A stretch of 36,442 nt of DNA from Rhizobiaceae bacterium (lineage in GTDB: Bacteria; Pseudomonadota; Alphaproteobacteria; Rhizobiales; Rhizobiaceae): NCBI GenBank assembly GCA_013214695.1, contig JABSRX010000003.1, forward strand, positions 14,167 through 50,608, given 5' to 3'. A program made the translations under genes and the position numbers. This document shows, piece after piece, positions 7,605 through 16,001 of this stretch; within the stretch, counting starts at the first letter, position 1; each line of letters begins with the position of its first letter. The notes under the pieces were generated by a model, which made no database searches, had not been told where the DNA came from, and saw only the letters and a list, made by a program, of their open reading frames with translations.

Positions 7605-9140
7605 ATGAACAATCCCTCAGACACTTTGGTTGTCGTGTTTGGCGATCAACTGTCGCTGAACCTGAGTTCCTTGCAGCAGAGCGACAAGGCTAATTCTGTC
7701 ATCTTGATGGCCGAAGTCGCGGAAGAAACGGTTTATGTCAAACATCACAAGAAGAAGATCGCCTTCATCTTCTCAGCCATGCGGCATATGGCAACACGTC
7801 TTCGAGACGACGGCTGGCAGGTGCGCTATGTGGAATTGGAGGATGCGGAAAACACGGGAAGTTTCACTGCTGAAATAAAGCGGGCCGTTGACGAACTGGG
7901 GTGTCAGCAAGTGCGCCTCACAGAACCGTCGGAATGGCGGGTGCTCGATGCGATGCGGAATCTGGCGAACGAGTTGGCGGTCAATGTCAACATCGTGCCG
8001 GACACCCGCTTCGTCGCCAGTCACGAAGAATTCGCCAGTTGGGCGTCGGGCCGCAAACAGTTGCGGATGGAGTATTTCTATCGCGACATGCGGCGCAAGA
8101 CGGGCTTGCTGATGGATGGCGATCAACCCGTTCAGGGACGTTGGAATTTTGATGCCGACAACCGCAATGCCGCCGAACCGGATCTGTTCATGCCGCAACC
8201 GCTCAAGTTCGAGCCAGATGCCATAACTCGCCAGGTGTTGGAACTGGTGGAGCGTCGCTTTGCAGATCACTTCGGTGATCTAGAGCCCTTCTGGTTTGGT
8301 GTGACAGCCGAGCAGGCCGATCAGGCGTTGGAACACTTTGTCAGCAATGCCCTTGCTCATTTTGGAGATTATCAGGATGCGATGCTTGAGGGGGAAGAGT
8401 TCCTCTATCACTCCGTCCTGTCGCACTACATCAATGTCGGTTTGCTCGATCCGTTGGCAGTCTGCCGCCGGGTTGCGGAGGAGTACGAACGAGGGCGGGT
8501 GCCGATCAATGCGGCTGAAGGCTATATCCGTCAGATCATTGGCTGGCGTGAATATGTGCGTGGCATCTACTGGCTGCACATGCCGGAATATGTTGAGCGG
8601 AATTTCTTTGAGGCCGAGCGTGACCTGCCATCGCTGTACTGGACGGGCGAAACGCCGATGGCCTGTTTGCGGGCAGCTGTCGGTCAGACACGTCGTCAGG
8701 CCTATGCCCACCACATCCAAAGACTGATGGTTACCGGAAATTTTGCGATGCTGATTGGCGTTGAACCCCGGCAAGTTCATGAATGGTACCTGGCCGTTTA
8801 CACCGACGCGTTTGAGTGGGTCGAACTGCCCAACACGCTGGGCATGAGTCAGTTTGGCGATGGCGGCCTGTTGGGGTCGAAGCCGTATGCATCAAGCGGC
8901 AATTACATCAACAAGATGTCGAACCATTGTTCGAACTGCCAATATGACGTCAAAAAGAAGACCGGCGAGAAGGCGTGTCCCTTTAACGCGCTCTACTGGG
9001 ACTTTCTGGCGCGAAATGAAGCAAAGCTCGCATCGAACCCGAGATTGGGACAGATATACGCGACCTGGCGTCGGATGAGCCCCGAAAAGCAGCAAGAGTA
9101 TCGTGAGAGCGCAGCAACCTTTCTTGGCCAACTGGATTGA
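7605..9140 (+). CDS. Iron-sulfur bacterial cryptochrome/photolyase (FeS-BCP, PhrB-like)
   Basis: DNA repair photolyase, expected to act on (6-4) photoproducts with FAD and a lumazine-type antenna, or a related cryptochrome photoreceptor. ATG 7605 is chosen because the family N-terminus (TLVVVFGDQLSLNLSSL) starts just after it. The frame upstream lacks similarity. The product is 511 residues. Class-defining cysteines for the [4Fe-4S] cluster are all present: C354 (PMACL), C442 and C445 (NHCSNC) and C458 (KACPFN). As I recall them, the Agrobacterium PhrB cluster residues are 350, 438, 441 and 454, so the spacing here is identical. RQIIGWREYVRG and RLMVTGNFAMLIG form part of the FAD site. The gene is solitary, with no antenna biosynthesis gene beside it. 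Confidence 0.93.
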   Translation: MNNPSDTLVVVFGDQLSLNLSSLQQSDKANSVILMAEVAEETVYVKHHKKKIAFIFSAMRHMATRLRDDGWQVRYVELEDAENTGSFTAEIKRAVDELGCQQVRLTEPSEWRVLDAMRNLANELAVNVNIVPDTRFVASHEEFASWASGRKQLRMEYFYRDMRRKTGLLMDGDQPVQGRWNFDADNRNAAEPDLFMPQPLKFEPDAITRQVLELVERRFADHFGDLEPFWFGVTAEQADQALEHFVSNALAHFGDYQDAMLEGEEFLYHSVLSHYINVGLLDPLAVCRRVAEEYERGRVPINAAEGYIRQIIGWREYVRGIYWLHMPEYVERNFFEAERDLPSLYWTGETPMACLRAAVGQTRRQAYAHHIQRLMVTGNFAMLIGVEPRQVHEWYLAVYTDAFEWVELPNTLGMSQFGDGGLLGSKPYASSGNYINKMSNHCSNCQYDVKKKTGEKACPFNALYWDFLARNEAKLASNPRLGQIYATWRRMSPEKQQEYRESAATFLGQLD

Positions 9141-9247
9141 TGGGTTCATCCTTCCAGCCCGCAACTTTCAAATTAGAAATAACGTCGTCGCAACGCCTCG
9201 ATTTTAACTACAAATCCAACAGCATCGCACCGATTCCTTTCGGGACT

Positions 9248-9277
9248 ATATTTTTGGGCAAAACTAAGCAAAAATAT
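9248..9277. repeat. Perfect 9-bp A/T-rich inverted repeat
   Basis: ATATTTTTG (9248-9256) and CAAAAATAT (9269-9277) are exact reverse complements around a 12-nt centre. The low GC content makes it an unlikely terminator. It could be a protein-binding dyad. Confidence 0.5.
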
Positions 9278-9303
9278 GCACCGATGCAGGGGGCAAGACG
9301 CCG

Positions 9304-9338
9304 GTTGGGAGGGAATGTGCGCAATTTCCCACCCCAAC
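9304..9338 (+). repeat. Strong hairpin without a T-run
   Basis: GTTGGG then GGGAA on the left pair with TTCCC then CCCAAC on the right. A one-against-two nucleotide internal loop interrupts the stem, and the loop is about 10 nt. No T-run follows, so this is not a standard intrinsic terminator. It may mark the 3' end of the photolyase mRNA or a leader structure for the GH25 gene. Confidence 0.45.
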
Positions 9339-9385
9339 GCGGCAGTTGATTCCTGTCAGCTGCCCAGTCTCCTGCTCAAATTAAC

Positions 9386-9401
9386 GACCAATTCATTGGT
9401 C
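9386..9401. promoter_or_regulatory. 16-bp palindrome, candidate operator upstream of the GH25 gene
   Basis: GACCAAT-TC-ATTGGTC is a perfect 7+7 palindrome with a 2-bp centre, 45 nt before the GH25 start codon. Its size and symmetry fit a site for a dimeric repressor such as a GntR-, TetR- or MarR-type protein. No such regulator gene lies in this window. Confidence 0.45.
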
Positions 9402-9446
9402 AAACTGATTGGGAGAATCCGCTGAACAAGCGAGACGAACTGGGTG

Positions 9447-11375
9447 ATGAGCAATTCGTTTTTCCATCGCTGCTTTGTGCTGATGCTGAGTGCGTTGATC
9501 GCCCTGAGCTCGACAGCGGCTGGGGCAGTCAGCGAGTTCTCGCGCGCCTGGCAAAGTCCCAATACGTCCATCGTGTTGGACGCTTATGAATACACCGTCA
9601 TTGATTGGTCGAAGATCAAGAACAACGATCGCCTGGCAGGCTTCATCAACAAGGCCACAGAAGGCCTTCGTCCAAGATCCAATTGCCGCCGCAACTCCTT
9701 GTGTCGATTGCGTTGGCGTCGCTATGCCGCTGCCAAGGAACTGTATCACACGCGCAAGACCCTGGCCAAAACACTTGGGCTGAAATGGGGTGCCTATCAT
9801 CTTGGACGGCCAGGTAATCCGATCAAACAGGCCAAGCATTTTCTCGAGTTTGCTAGACCGGGGCCGGATGATCTGATTGCCATTGATATCGAAGAGAACG
9901 ATCCAAAGCGATGGATGTCGCTGAAGGAAGCTGAGGTGTTCTCGCAGTACATCTACGAGAGGCTGGGCCGCTATCCGGTGCTGTACACCAACCACTCTAC
10001 GGCCCGATACATCGCAGCAAATCGTGCGGAGTTACCGCTTCTGTCGCGGTTGAACCTTTGGTATGCCCGATACCGCGCCAGCATGCGGGGCGCTTTTCCA
10101 ATGGGATATTGGGACAGCTATACAATCTGGCAGTTTTCAGCTCACACGAATTGCAGCCCGCAAGCCTGTTTGTGGCGCATCAACGGAACCGATCATTGGA
10201 TTGACGTTAATGTGGTCAACATGCCGGTCGCTGAACTGCGCCAGAAATGGCCTTTCAATGAGTTGACTGCGAGACGGCCAGGTCCAACCAGGGATCGTTT
10301 GCCGCCACAGATTATGGTTGATGCTGGACAAGCAAGATCCGTCGACGGGTTGACCGGATATGCCGAGCAGCCAAAGGTATTGTCGGCGGCAAGAATGTTT
10401 GAAGCCCTTTTGAGCAAGCCGCGCATGGCATTGCGGGGCAAGCCACCTTTGCCGACCTGGCGTCCTGGTGCGGTATTCGTCGCCAAGCAAACGGCACCAA
10501 AGAACGTCGAGGTGGCGGCTGTCGAACAGAGCAAACCGACGATTGTCGAAGTGCCGAAGCCGGCACCCGCCGAAGTTGTCGACCCGGAACCGAAGCGCAA
10601 GGTGGTTGCTGACAAACAGGAACAGGTTCCTGCCAAATTGGCTGAGGCGGTTGAGCCTAGGCTGGAGGTCGACCCCAAGGTTACAGCCAAACAATTGGTT
10701 GCGCAGATCAGCCCTCGCAATACGCAAAAGGTGAATGCGCTGTTGCTGGAAACCGCCAAATGGTATTTGAACGCCAGCCGCAACGGTCGTACGTCCTGGG
10801 AGACACCTGTTCAGGCACCAGCCATGCCTTCGCCTGTTATGGCGGTGAAAGGGGCTCCTGTTGTCCCGACCTGGCGTCCAGGCACGCTTATCGAAAGTGA
10901 ACTGGCCGAAGTTGAACCTGAGAGACTTGAACCTGTCCTGCAGGGTCCCAAACCAGTGATGGCTCTCAAGGGCCGGGTTGGATTGCCGATCTGGCGCCCC
11001 GGCACGCAGTTGGCGGATGCTGTGCCTGAAACAATCGAGCCGACAGTGGAAGCTGAACCCAAACCTGCACCGGTCATGTTGGTGAAAGGCGATCCAGCCT
11101 TGCCGAAGTGGCGCCCTGGAACGAAATTCGCCAATTTGGAGGCTGGAACACCCGTTCTAAATGTCGCGCCGAAGACGGCACCAAAGATGGCAATTGCCGG
11201 TCCTGTCACACTGCCCAGTTGGCGCCCTGGAACTGATGTTCGACAAATTATTCAGGACAGCGAGAGCGACATTATCGAGATTGCATCGAGCGCCAGCTTT
11301 GTCCCCTTGATTGCCGATATCCAGTTGCTTGCGCAGCGAACTGCTGTCCCCACCTGGCGGCCTGATCCCAGTTAA
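9447..11375 (+). CDS. Secreted GH25 muramidase-like protein with WRPG-repeat tail
   Basis: Exported protein of 642 residues. ATG 9447 immediately follows an in-frame GTG (9444), which is less likely. A Sec signal peptide (MSNSFFHRCFVLMLSALIAL...) ends near TAAGA. Residues about 40-265 look like a GH25 lysozyme domain: the first acidic residue in IVLDAYEY (D45), then IDWSKIK, and the catalytic acidic patch IAIDIEEND (D147, E149, E150). SYTIWQFSAH and DVNVVNMPVAEL follow at its end. GH25 enzymes cleave the peptidoglycan glycan chain. Two cysteine pairs (NCRRNSLC and NCSPQAC) may form disulfides. From residue 327 on, six copies of a motif ending WRPG or WRPD are separated by Pro/Glu/Lys-rich linkers. 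Role of the tail unknown; wall or envelope binding is a guess. Confidence 0.82.
   Translation: MSNSFFHRCFVLMLSALIALSSTAAGAVSEFSRAWQSPNTSIVLDAYEYTVIDWSKIKNNDRLAGFINKATEGLRPRSNCRRNSLCRLRWRRYAAAKELYHTRKTLAKTLGLKWGAYHLGRPGNPIKQAKHFLEFARPGPDDLIAIDIEENDPKRWMSLKEAEVFSQYIYERLGRYPVLYTNHSTARYIAANRAELPLLSRLNLWYARYRASMRGAFPMGYWDSYTIWQFSAHTNCSPQACLWRINGTDHWIDVNVVNMPVAELRQKWPFNELTARRPGPTRDRLPPQIMVDAGQARSVDGLTGYAEQPKVLSAARMFEALLSKPRMALRGKPPLPTWRPGAVFVAKQTAPKNVEVAAVEQSKPTIVEVPKPAPAEVVDPEPKRKVVADKQEQVPAKLAEAVEPRLEVDPKVTAKQLVAQISPRNTQKVNALLLETAKWYLNASRNGRTSWETPVQAPAMPSPVMAVKGAPVVPTWRPGTLIESELAEVEPERLEPVLQGPKPVMALKGRVGLPIWRPGTQLADAVPETIEPTVEAEPKPAPVMLVKGDPALPKWRPGTKFANLEAGTPVLNVAPKTAPKMAIAGPVTLPSWRPGTDVRQIIQDSESDIIEIASSASFVPLIADIQLLAQRTAVPTWRPDPS
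10425..11372 (+). repeat. Six WRPG protein repeats in the GH25 protein
   Basis: Approximate consensus of 18 residues: MA(V/L)KG-x3-LPxWRPGTxL. Units begin at 10425, 10839, 10959, 11076 and 11187, with a shortened last unit (11328-11372) that ends the protein as VPTWRPDPS. The conserved tryptophans are residues 338, 476, 516, 555, 592 and 637. The last five are therefore 37-45 residues apart, while the first is set off by a 138-residue Lys/Glu/Pro-rich spacer. The DNA of the copies has diverged, so this is old protein-level duplication rather than recent tandem slippage. Confidence 0.85.
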
Positions 11376-11390
11376 AGTTTGCTCGATCGG

Positions 11391-12302
11391 CTAGTCCGCG
11401 ACTGCCGCTTGGGCAGCAGCCGCTCGGCGTTCGCGATGGGCGATATAGAGTCCGGATGAGAAGATGACGGCGGCCCCGATCCAGGTAAAAATGTCGGGGA
11501 CTTCAGCGAAGAACCAGATGCCGATCAGCGCCGTCCAGATCAGTTTCAAAAAGTCGAAAGGCATAATGGCCGTTGGGTCGGTCTCTTTCAGTGACTGAGC
11601 CAGACTGACCTGTGCCATCGACCCGAAGAGGCCGATCAACAGCAGCCATCCGATGTCGACCAAGGTCGGGGTTTGCCAGACCCAGAGCGCTGGACCGATG
11701 GAAAACAGGCCAAGAAATATGCCCATCCATCCGGCGATGCTGACGCTCGATTCGGTGCGGGACAAAATCTTGATCAAGATCATCGTCACGGCCCAGAGCG
11801 AAGCAGAACCGATGACCAGCAAGGCACCCGTATCGATGACAACTATGCCTGGACGCAAAATGATCAGCATTCCGACAAAGCCGGTAACGACGGCCAACCA
11901 ACGATGCAGGCGAAAGCGTTCGGCTAGAATGAAGAAGCTCAATACGGCCATGAAGATGGGCGCGGTGAAACTCAATGCAGTTACTTTGGCGAGCGGGCTG
12001 ATGGAAAGTGCCGTGAAAAACATCAGCATGGCGATGACATTGATGACGCCTCGTACAGCATGCAAACCGATTTTCTTGCTTTGAAAGATCACGAAGTTGG
12101 ACCGAACAATCAGAGGCAACAGAAAGACCAGGCCAAAGACGTTGCGAAAGAAGGCCACTTGGAACGGATGCATATCGGCGGAGACATAACGCACCAATCC
12201 ATGCATGATCGAGAAGGCGATTGTGGAAATGCACATCAACACAATGCCGCGCATAACGGGCGATTGTGTTCCCCAGGTTGCAGCAATGCGATTGAACGCC
12301 AT
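11391..12302 (-). CDS. EamA-domain (DMT superfamily) inner-membrane transporter
   Basis: Polytopic inner-membrane protein of 303 residues with about ten hydrophobic helices forming two EamA repeats of five. The first repeat begins near IVLMCISTIAFSIMHGLV and the second near GALLVIGSASLWAVTMI. Conserved features are RNVFGLVFLLPLI, FTAPIFMAVLSFFILAERFR and the equivalent in repeat two ending in FAEVPDIFTWIGAAVIFSSG. Family members export amino acids or metabolites; the substrate cannot be read from sequence. It is the last gene of the long minus-strand run, 88 nt after the beta-propeller gene. It converges with the GH25 gene, whose stop lies only 15 nt away. Confidence 0.9.
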   Translation of the reverse strand: MAFNRIAATWGTQSPVMRGIVLMCISTIAFSIMHGLVRYVSADMHPFQVAFFRNVFGLVFLLPLIVRSNFVIFQSKKIGLHAVRGVINVIAMLMFFTALSISPLAKVTALSFTAPIFMAVLSFFILAERFRLHRWLAVVTGFVGMLIILRPGIVVIDTGALLVIGSASLWAVTMILIKILSRTESSVSIAGWMGIFLGLFSIGPALWVWQTPTLVDIGWLLLIGLFGSMAQVSLAQSLKETDPTAIMPFDFLKLIWTALIGIWFFAEVPDIFTWIGAAVIFSSGLYIAHRERRAAAAQAAVAD

Positions 12303-12390
12303 TCAAGTAACCCACCTGCGCCGGGTTGGCGCTCTTGCCGGCAAACCCGACCGAGCAAGGCCAGAGGCTTTTGCCGATGAATGATACCAG

Positions 12391-13494
12391 TTACTTGGCC
12401 GCCAGGACACCGATGTCCGGCTCTGTCAGGCTGCTAATGTAACGCGTGCCATCTTTGCTTTCGATCAGTCCGGTGGTCAGGGCATAGGCGCCCGACGGAT
12501 CTTGCAATGTCTCCAGAACATTGCCCTCTTCGTCAATTCTCACCACCAGTCCATAGCGCAGGGGTTTAGGGCGCATGAAGGCTGGCAAGCGTTGCACGAC
12601 TTTGCGCAGGAACGGGCGGCCAGATAGAAATTCAACAGCCGGCGAGCGCGGACTGACCAGCCCCACCCAGAAGGTGCCATCGGCATTGCGGTTGATGTTA
12701 TCGGGAAAGCCCGGAAGGTTTTGAATTATCGGCATGGCTTCGGCGTTCACACCGACTGGCACTTTCACCACCGAATAGGTGCCGGTTTCAACGACGAGGT
12801 AGTAACGACCGTCGGCGGTTAGTGCCAGGCCGTTGGCAAAACTCAGGCCGTCCAGCACGACCGTGGTCGACTTGGTTTGGGGGTCATACTTCAAAACGCG
12901 CCCATTTGGGCCGTGCTCCATCAAGTCCAGCAGAGATGCGGGCAAGGTTCCGCCCGAAGCTTCGGCGCCAAATTTGGTCGACGCGTCGGTGAAGTAAATC
13001 GTGCCGTCAGATGCGATGTCGAGATCGTCGGCGTAGAGAATGGAACTTCCATCATCAGTCTCATTGGCGAGCACTGTGACCGAACCGTCTTCGCCAATTT
13101 CCAACAGGCCGCGATAGGCGTCGGCAACAAATAGTCTTCCGTTTGGGCCAAATTCGATGCCGAGTGGCCGGCCGCCGGTTTTGGCGAACTCCTTGAGCCT
13201 GTCACTCTCCGGTGCCGACGGGTCATAGGTGAAGATCAGCCCGTCATGGGTTGGGACATAGAGCTTGCCATCGGAGGCAATGGCTATGTCCTCCGGCCCC
13301 GAATGACCATTCAGGCTGACCCGCGTCAGATTCTGAAGATCGGTGTTGGGTGCAAAATCGCCGACATAGCCGGTATTTTCGGGTGCCTCCCAGGCGACAG
13401 GTTCAATCGGCACCGGCCAGAACAATAGATAGGCCGATGCCAGTGCCGCCACGACGATGCCGAAGATCGACCTTGAAATGCGGAAATCGAACAT
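12391..13494 (-). CDS. Membrane-anchored SMP-30/strictosidine synthase-like beta-propeller
   Basis: The 367-residue protein has one N-terminal hydrophobic segment (about residues 10-30, IFGIVVAALASAYLLFWPV) that should anchor it in the inner membrane with the propeller in the periplasm. The rest shows repeated blades of the SMP-30/gluconolactonase/strictosidine synthase-like clan: GPEDIAIASDGKLYVPT, GRPLGIEFGPNGRLFVAD, SFANGLALTADGRYYLV and GFPDNINRNADGTFWVGL. The last two are closest to the strictosidine synthase/APMAP branch. Such proteins may be lactonases or arylesterases. It follows the SDR gene by 15 nt. A lactonase acting after that dehydrogenase is attractive, but the predicted compartments differ. 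Activity not established. Confidence 0.82.
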   Translation of the reverse strand: MFDFRISRSIFGIVVAALASAYLLFWPVPIEPVAWEAPENTGYVGDFAPNTDLQNLTRVSLNGHSGPEDIAIASDGKLYVPTHDGLIFTYDPSAPESDRLKEFAKTGGRPLGIEFGPNGRLFVADAYRGLLEIGEDGSVTVLANETDDGSSILYADDLDIASDGTIYFTDASTKFGAEASGGTLPASLLDLMEHGPNGRVLKYDPQTKSTTVVLDGLSFANGLALTADGRYYLVVETGTYSVVKVPVGVNAEAMPIIQNLPGFPDNINRNADGTFWVGLVSPRSPAVEFLSGRPFLRKVVQRLPAFMRPKPLRYGLVVRIDEEGNVLETLQDPSGAYALTTGLIESKDGTRYISSLTEPDIGVLAAK

Positions 13495-13509
13495 CGCCCC
13501 AGCGTCTCG

Positions 13510-14280
13510 TCAGGTCCAGCCGCCATCGACCACATAGGCCTGATTGGTGCAAGCCGCTGATTCATCGGAGGCAAAGAAAAGCACTGGCCGCGCGATGTCC
13601 TCCGGCACCAGAAACCGCTTCAGACATTGATTCTTGAAAATGTCTTTTTCGCCCTCTGGCGTCAGCCACAGATCTTTCTGGCGCTGGGTCATGATCCAGC
13701 CCGGCGCGATGGAATTAACGCGAATGTTGAACTCACCCAAATCTCTGGCCAAAGAACGGCTGAGACCGAGCACCGCTGATTTAGATGCGGTGTAACAGGC
13801 CATGCCACCATTGCCGATCATCCAAGAGGTGGATCCCATATTGATAATCGAACCGCCGCCCAACTGCTTCATGTCGTCGACGACGGCCTGGGAAGCGAAG
13901 AACTGGTGCTTAATGTTGATGGCGATGCGCTCGTCCCAATATTCCGGCGTGACGTCTTCCAATTTGTGGCGCTGGTCGTGGGCGGCGTTGTTGACCAACA
14001 CGCCAATTGGCCCAAGCGCGTTTCGAATCGATCCGATTGCTGCGCGCAGCGCATCGGTGTCCGTAACATCGCAATGTACGTACTTGACCGTATGACCCTG
14101 TTCGGTCAGCTCCGCGCCAAGGGCGTTGGAAGCTTCGTCCGAAATGTCGAGAAAGCCGACCCTGGAACCCTGTTCGGCAAAATGACGGGTGATCGATTCA
14201 CCGATACCGCTGCCGCCACCGGTGACGATGACCGTTTTGCCCGCCAGGCTTGGATAGGTTGCGACGGTTGATTGCGTCAT
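13510..14280 (-). CDS. SDR-family NAD(P)-dependent oxidoreductase, possibly a sugar dehydrogenase
   Basis: Classical short-chain dehydrogenase of 256 residues: cofactor motif VTGGGSGIGESI, NNAA, catalytic Ser in MGSTSWM, and Tyr-x3-Lys in YTASKSA. The C-terminal part (RQKDLWLTPEGEK, then VLFFASDESAACTNQAYVVD) resembles sugar dehydrogenases of the xylose/galactose type, which oxidise an aldose to a lactone. Its ATG directly abuts the upp stop codon (TAAATG), so translation is probably coupled to upp. That coupling and the beta-propeller gene downstream suggest a pentose or sugar-acid role linked to nucleoside breakdown, but this is inference. Confidence 0.88.
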   Translation of the reverse strand: MTQSTVATYPSLAGKTVIVTGGGSGIGESITRHFAEQGSRVGFLDISDEASNALGAELTEQGHTVKYVHCDVTDTDALRAAIGSIRNALGPIGVLVNNAAHDQRHKLEDVTPEYWDERIAINIKHQFFASQAVVDDMKQLGGGSIINMGSTSWMIGNGGMACYTASKSAVLGLSRSLARDLGEFNIRVNSIAPGWIMTQRQKDLWLTPEGEKDIFKNQCLKRFLVPEDIARPVLFFASDESAACTNQAYVVDGGWT

Positions 14281-14910
14281 TTACTTGGTCCCGTACATGC
14301 GGTCGCCAGCATCACCCAACCCTGGAACGATGTAGCCGTTTTCGTTCAGATGGCTGTCGAGTGCCGCGGTGAAAATTGGCACATCAGGATGGGCTTCCTG
14401 AAACGCCTTGATGCCCTCCGGCGCTGCTAGCAGGCATAGGAAGCGCAGGTTCTTGGCGCCACTGCGCTTCAATTTATCGACAGCCAGCGATGCGGAATTT
14501 GCTGTCGCCAGCATCGGATCCACCGCTACGACAACACGGTCACCCAAATCGGCTGGCGCCTTGTAGTAGTATTCGACGGCTTCCAGTGTTTCGTGGTCGC
14601 GGTAGAGACCCACATGGGCCACACGCGCCGACGGCACGAGATCCAGCATGCCTTCCAGCAGACCGTTGCCGGCGCGCAATATAGAGGCAAAAACCAACTT
14701 CTTGCCCTTCAGCGTCGGGGCTTCCATTTGTTCCATCGGCGTTTCGATGGTTTTGTGAGTCAGTTCGAGATCGCGCGTGACCTCGTAGCACAGCAGAAGA
14801 GAAATCTCCCGCAGCAGGCGGCGGAAACTGGCGGTAGACGTTTCTTTGTCCCGCATAATGGACAATTTGTGCTGGACAAGCGGATGGGTGACCACGGTGA
14901 CTTCGGCCAT
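14281..14910 (-). CDS. upp: Uracil phosphoribosyltransferase
   Basis: Pyrimidine salvage: uracil plus PRPP gives UMP and pyrophosphate. The 209-residue product shows the N-terminal [19 protein letters not shown], the [13 protein letters not shown] motif, the PRPP-binding loop [15 protein letters not shown] and the uracil-binding C-terminus [15 protein letters not shown]. All are standard for bacterial Upp, and the length is normal. AGGAG lies 8 nt before the ATG. It stands 84 nt after add and immediately before the SDR gene with no intervening base. With deoB and add it forms a nucleobase/nucleoside salvage block. Confidence 0.97.
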   Translation of the reverse strand: MAEVTVVTHPLVQHKLSIMRDKETSTASFRRLLREISLLLCYEVTRDLELTHKTIETPMEQMEAPTLKGKKLVFASILRAGNGLLEGMLDLVPSARVAHVGLYRDHETLEAVEYYYKAPADLGDRVVVAVDPMLATANSASLAVDKLKRSGAKNLRFLCLLAAPEGIKAFQEAHPDVPIFTAALDSHLNENGYIVPGLGDAGDRMYGTK

Positions 14911-14994
14911 GGGAGGAACTCCTGAATGTAACTTTGAAATCAGCTTAATACGCCGTGACGTTCAGGCAAGTAGGCCTGGCAGGGGAATCGTCGA

Positions 14995-15963
14995 TCAGAG
15001 CGAATTATCCAACCGATTCAGCAAACGCGTGCGTGTAGGCTCATCCACAAAGGCGGCATGGAGCGCATTGCGCGTACATTGATCGATCATCTGACGGTCA
15101 AAACCAAAGTGCCTTTCGGCAATGTCATATTCATTCGCCAAATTGGAATGGAAGAAGGGCGGGTCATCAGAATTGAGCGTGACCTTGACGCCGGCGTCGT
15201 GAAACTGGCGCAACGGATGGCGCCCATAATCTGCAAACACGCCAAGAGCGATGTTCGAGGCGGGGCAAACTTCAAGAACGATGCCTTCACGCGCCAGTCT
15301 TTCGACCAGTCTCGGGTCTTCAATGCTGCGCACACCATGGCCGATACGGGAAACGCCCAAGTGGTCCAGAGTTTCAATGACATTTTGCGGACCGGCAAAT
15401 TCACCCGCGTGGGAGGTCAAACCCAAACCGGCATCGTCAGCAATCTCGAAGGCTGCGGCGAAATCCTTGGTCTGAAATGCGCGTTCATCGCCGCCCATGC
15501 CAAATCCGGTGACCATCGGATGCGGGTTGGACGCCACGGTGTCGGCAACAGCCTCTGCGGCTTCCGGGCCGAGATGACGCACGCAGGTCATGATGATACG
15601 TCCTTCGATGCCAAATTCCCTGTTGGCATCATCCATGCCGGCGGCAATCGCGTTGACCAGATCCGTGTATCCGATTCCCATCAGCGCGGCGTGATCTGAC
15701 GAACCGAATACCTCGCCATAAATGGCGCCATGATTGGCGAGCCGTGAAAAATAGTCGTAGGTCAGAAGGCGGTAGTCCTCAGGCTGCCTGAACACAGAGG
15801 CGGCGCGGTCATAGGCGCCCAAGAAAGTTGTGAAGTCGTGCCAGACATAGCGGCCGTCGTGGATCACGTCGTTGACGTCGATGCCGTATTTTCCTGCCAA
15901 CCGCATGACCAGTGCCGGATCAGCCGCCCCTTCGATGTGGCAATGAATTTCAGCCTTGATCAT
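14995..15963 (-). CDS. add: Adenosine deaminase
   Basis: Hydrolytic deamination of (deoxy)adenosine to (deoxy)inosine, a zinc enzyme of the amidohydrolase fold. ATG 15963 is preferred over the open frame's earlier codon at 16005. It is preceded by a strong AGGAGGAG and avoids overlapping deoB. The protein of 322 residues then starts just before the metal-binding HCHIEG motif (residues 7-12). Other metal and catalytic motifs are SHAGEF, RIGHGVR and the NSDDPPFF aspartates. It is 38 nt downstream of deoB. Deoxyinosine made here would need a phosphorylase encoded elsewhere. Confidence 0.94.
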   Translation of the reverse strand: MIKAEIHCHIEGAADPALVMRLAGKYGIDVNDVIHDGRYVWHDFTTFLGAYDRAASVFRQPEDYRLLTYDYFSRLANHGAIYGEVFGSSDHAALMGIGYTDLVNAIAAGMDDANREFGIEGRIIMTCVRHLGPEAAEAVADTVASNPHPMVTGFGMGGDERAFQTKDFAAAFEIADDAGLGLTSHAGEFAGPQNVIETLDHLGVSRIGHGVRSIEDPRLVERLAREGIVLEVCPASNIALGVFADYGRHPLRQFHDAGVKVTLNSDDPPFFHSNLANEYDIAERHFGFDRQMIDQCTRNALHAAFVDEPTRTRLLNRLDNSL

Positions 15964-16001
15964 GTCTATCCTCTCCTCCTGTGTTGCAAGGCCGCCGCCC
16001 T

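Larger units (their letters stand above)
9141..9446. other. Gene-free 306-nt stretch rich in dyads
   Basis: Between the photolyase stop and the GH25 start there is no credible gene. A 70-codon open frame inside it lacks family features and ends before the GH25 gene. Instead the stretch carries three separate inverted repeats (9248-9277, 9304-9338, 9386-9401), listed individually. No strong promoter hexamer pair was found, so the GH25 start of transcription is unassigned. Confidence 0.6.

Noticed and set aside
9137-9349. 70-codon open frame between the photolyase and GH25 genes
   Set aside because: No SD, no similarity, and it spans two of the dyads. The region reads as intergenic.
12330-12380. 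CGGCAAA/TTTGCCG pairing between the propeller and EamA genes
   Set aside because: The stem is short with a long interrupted loop and no T-run; it may be chance.
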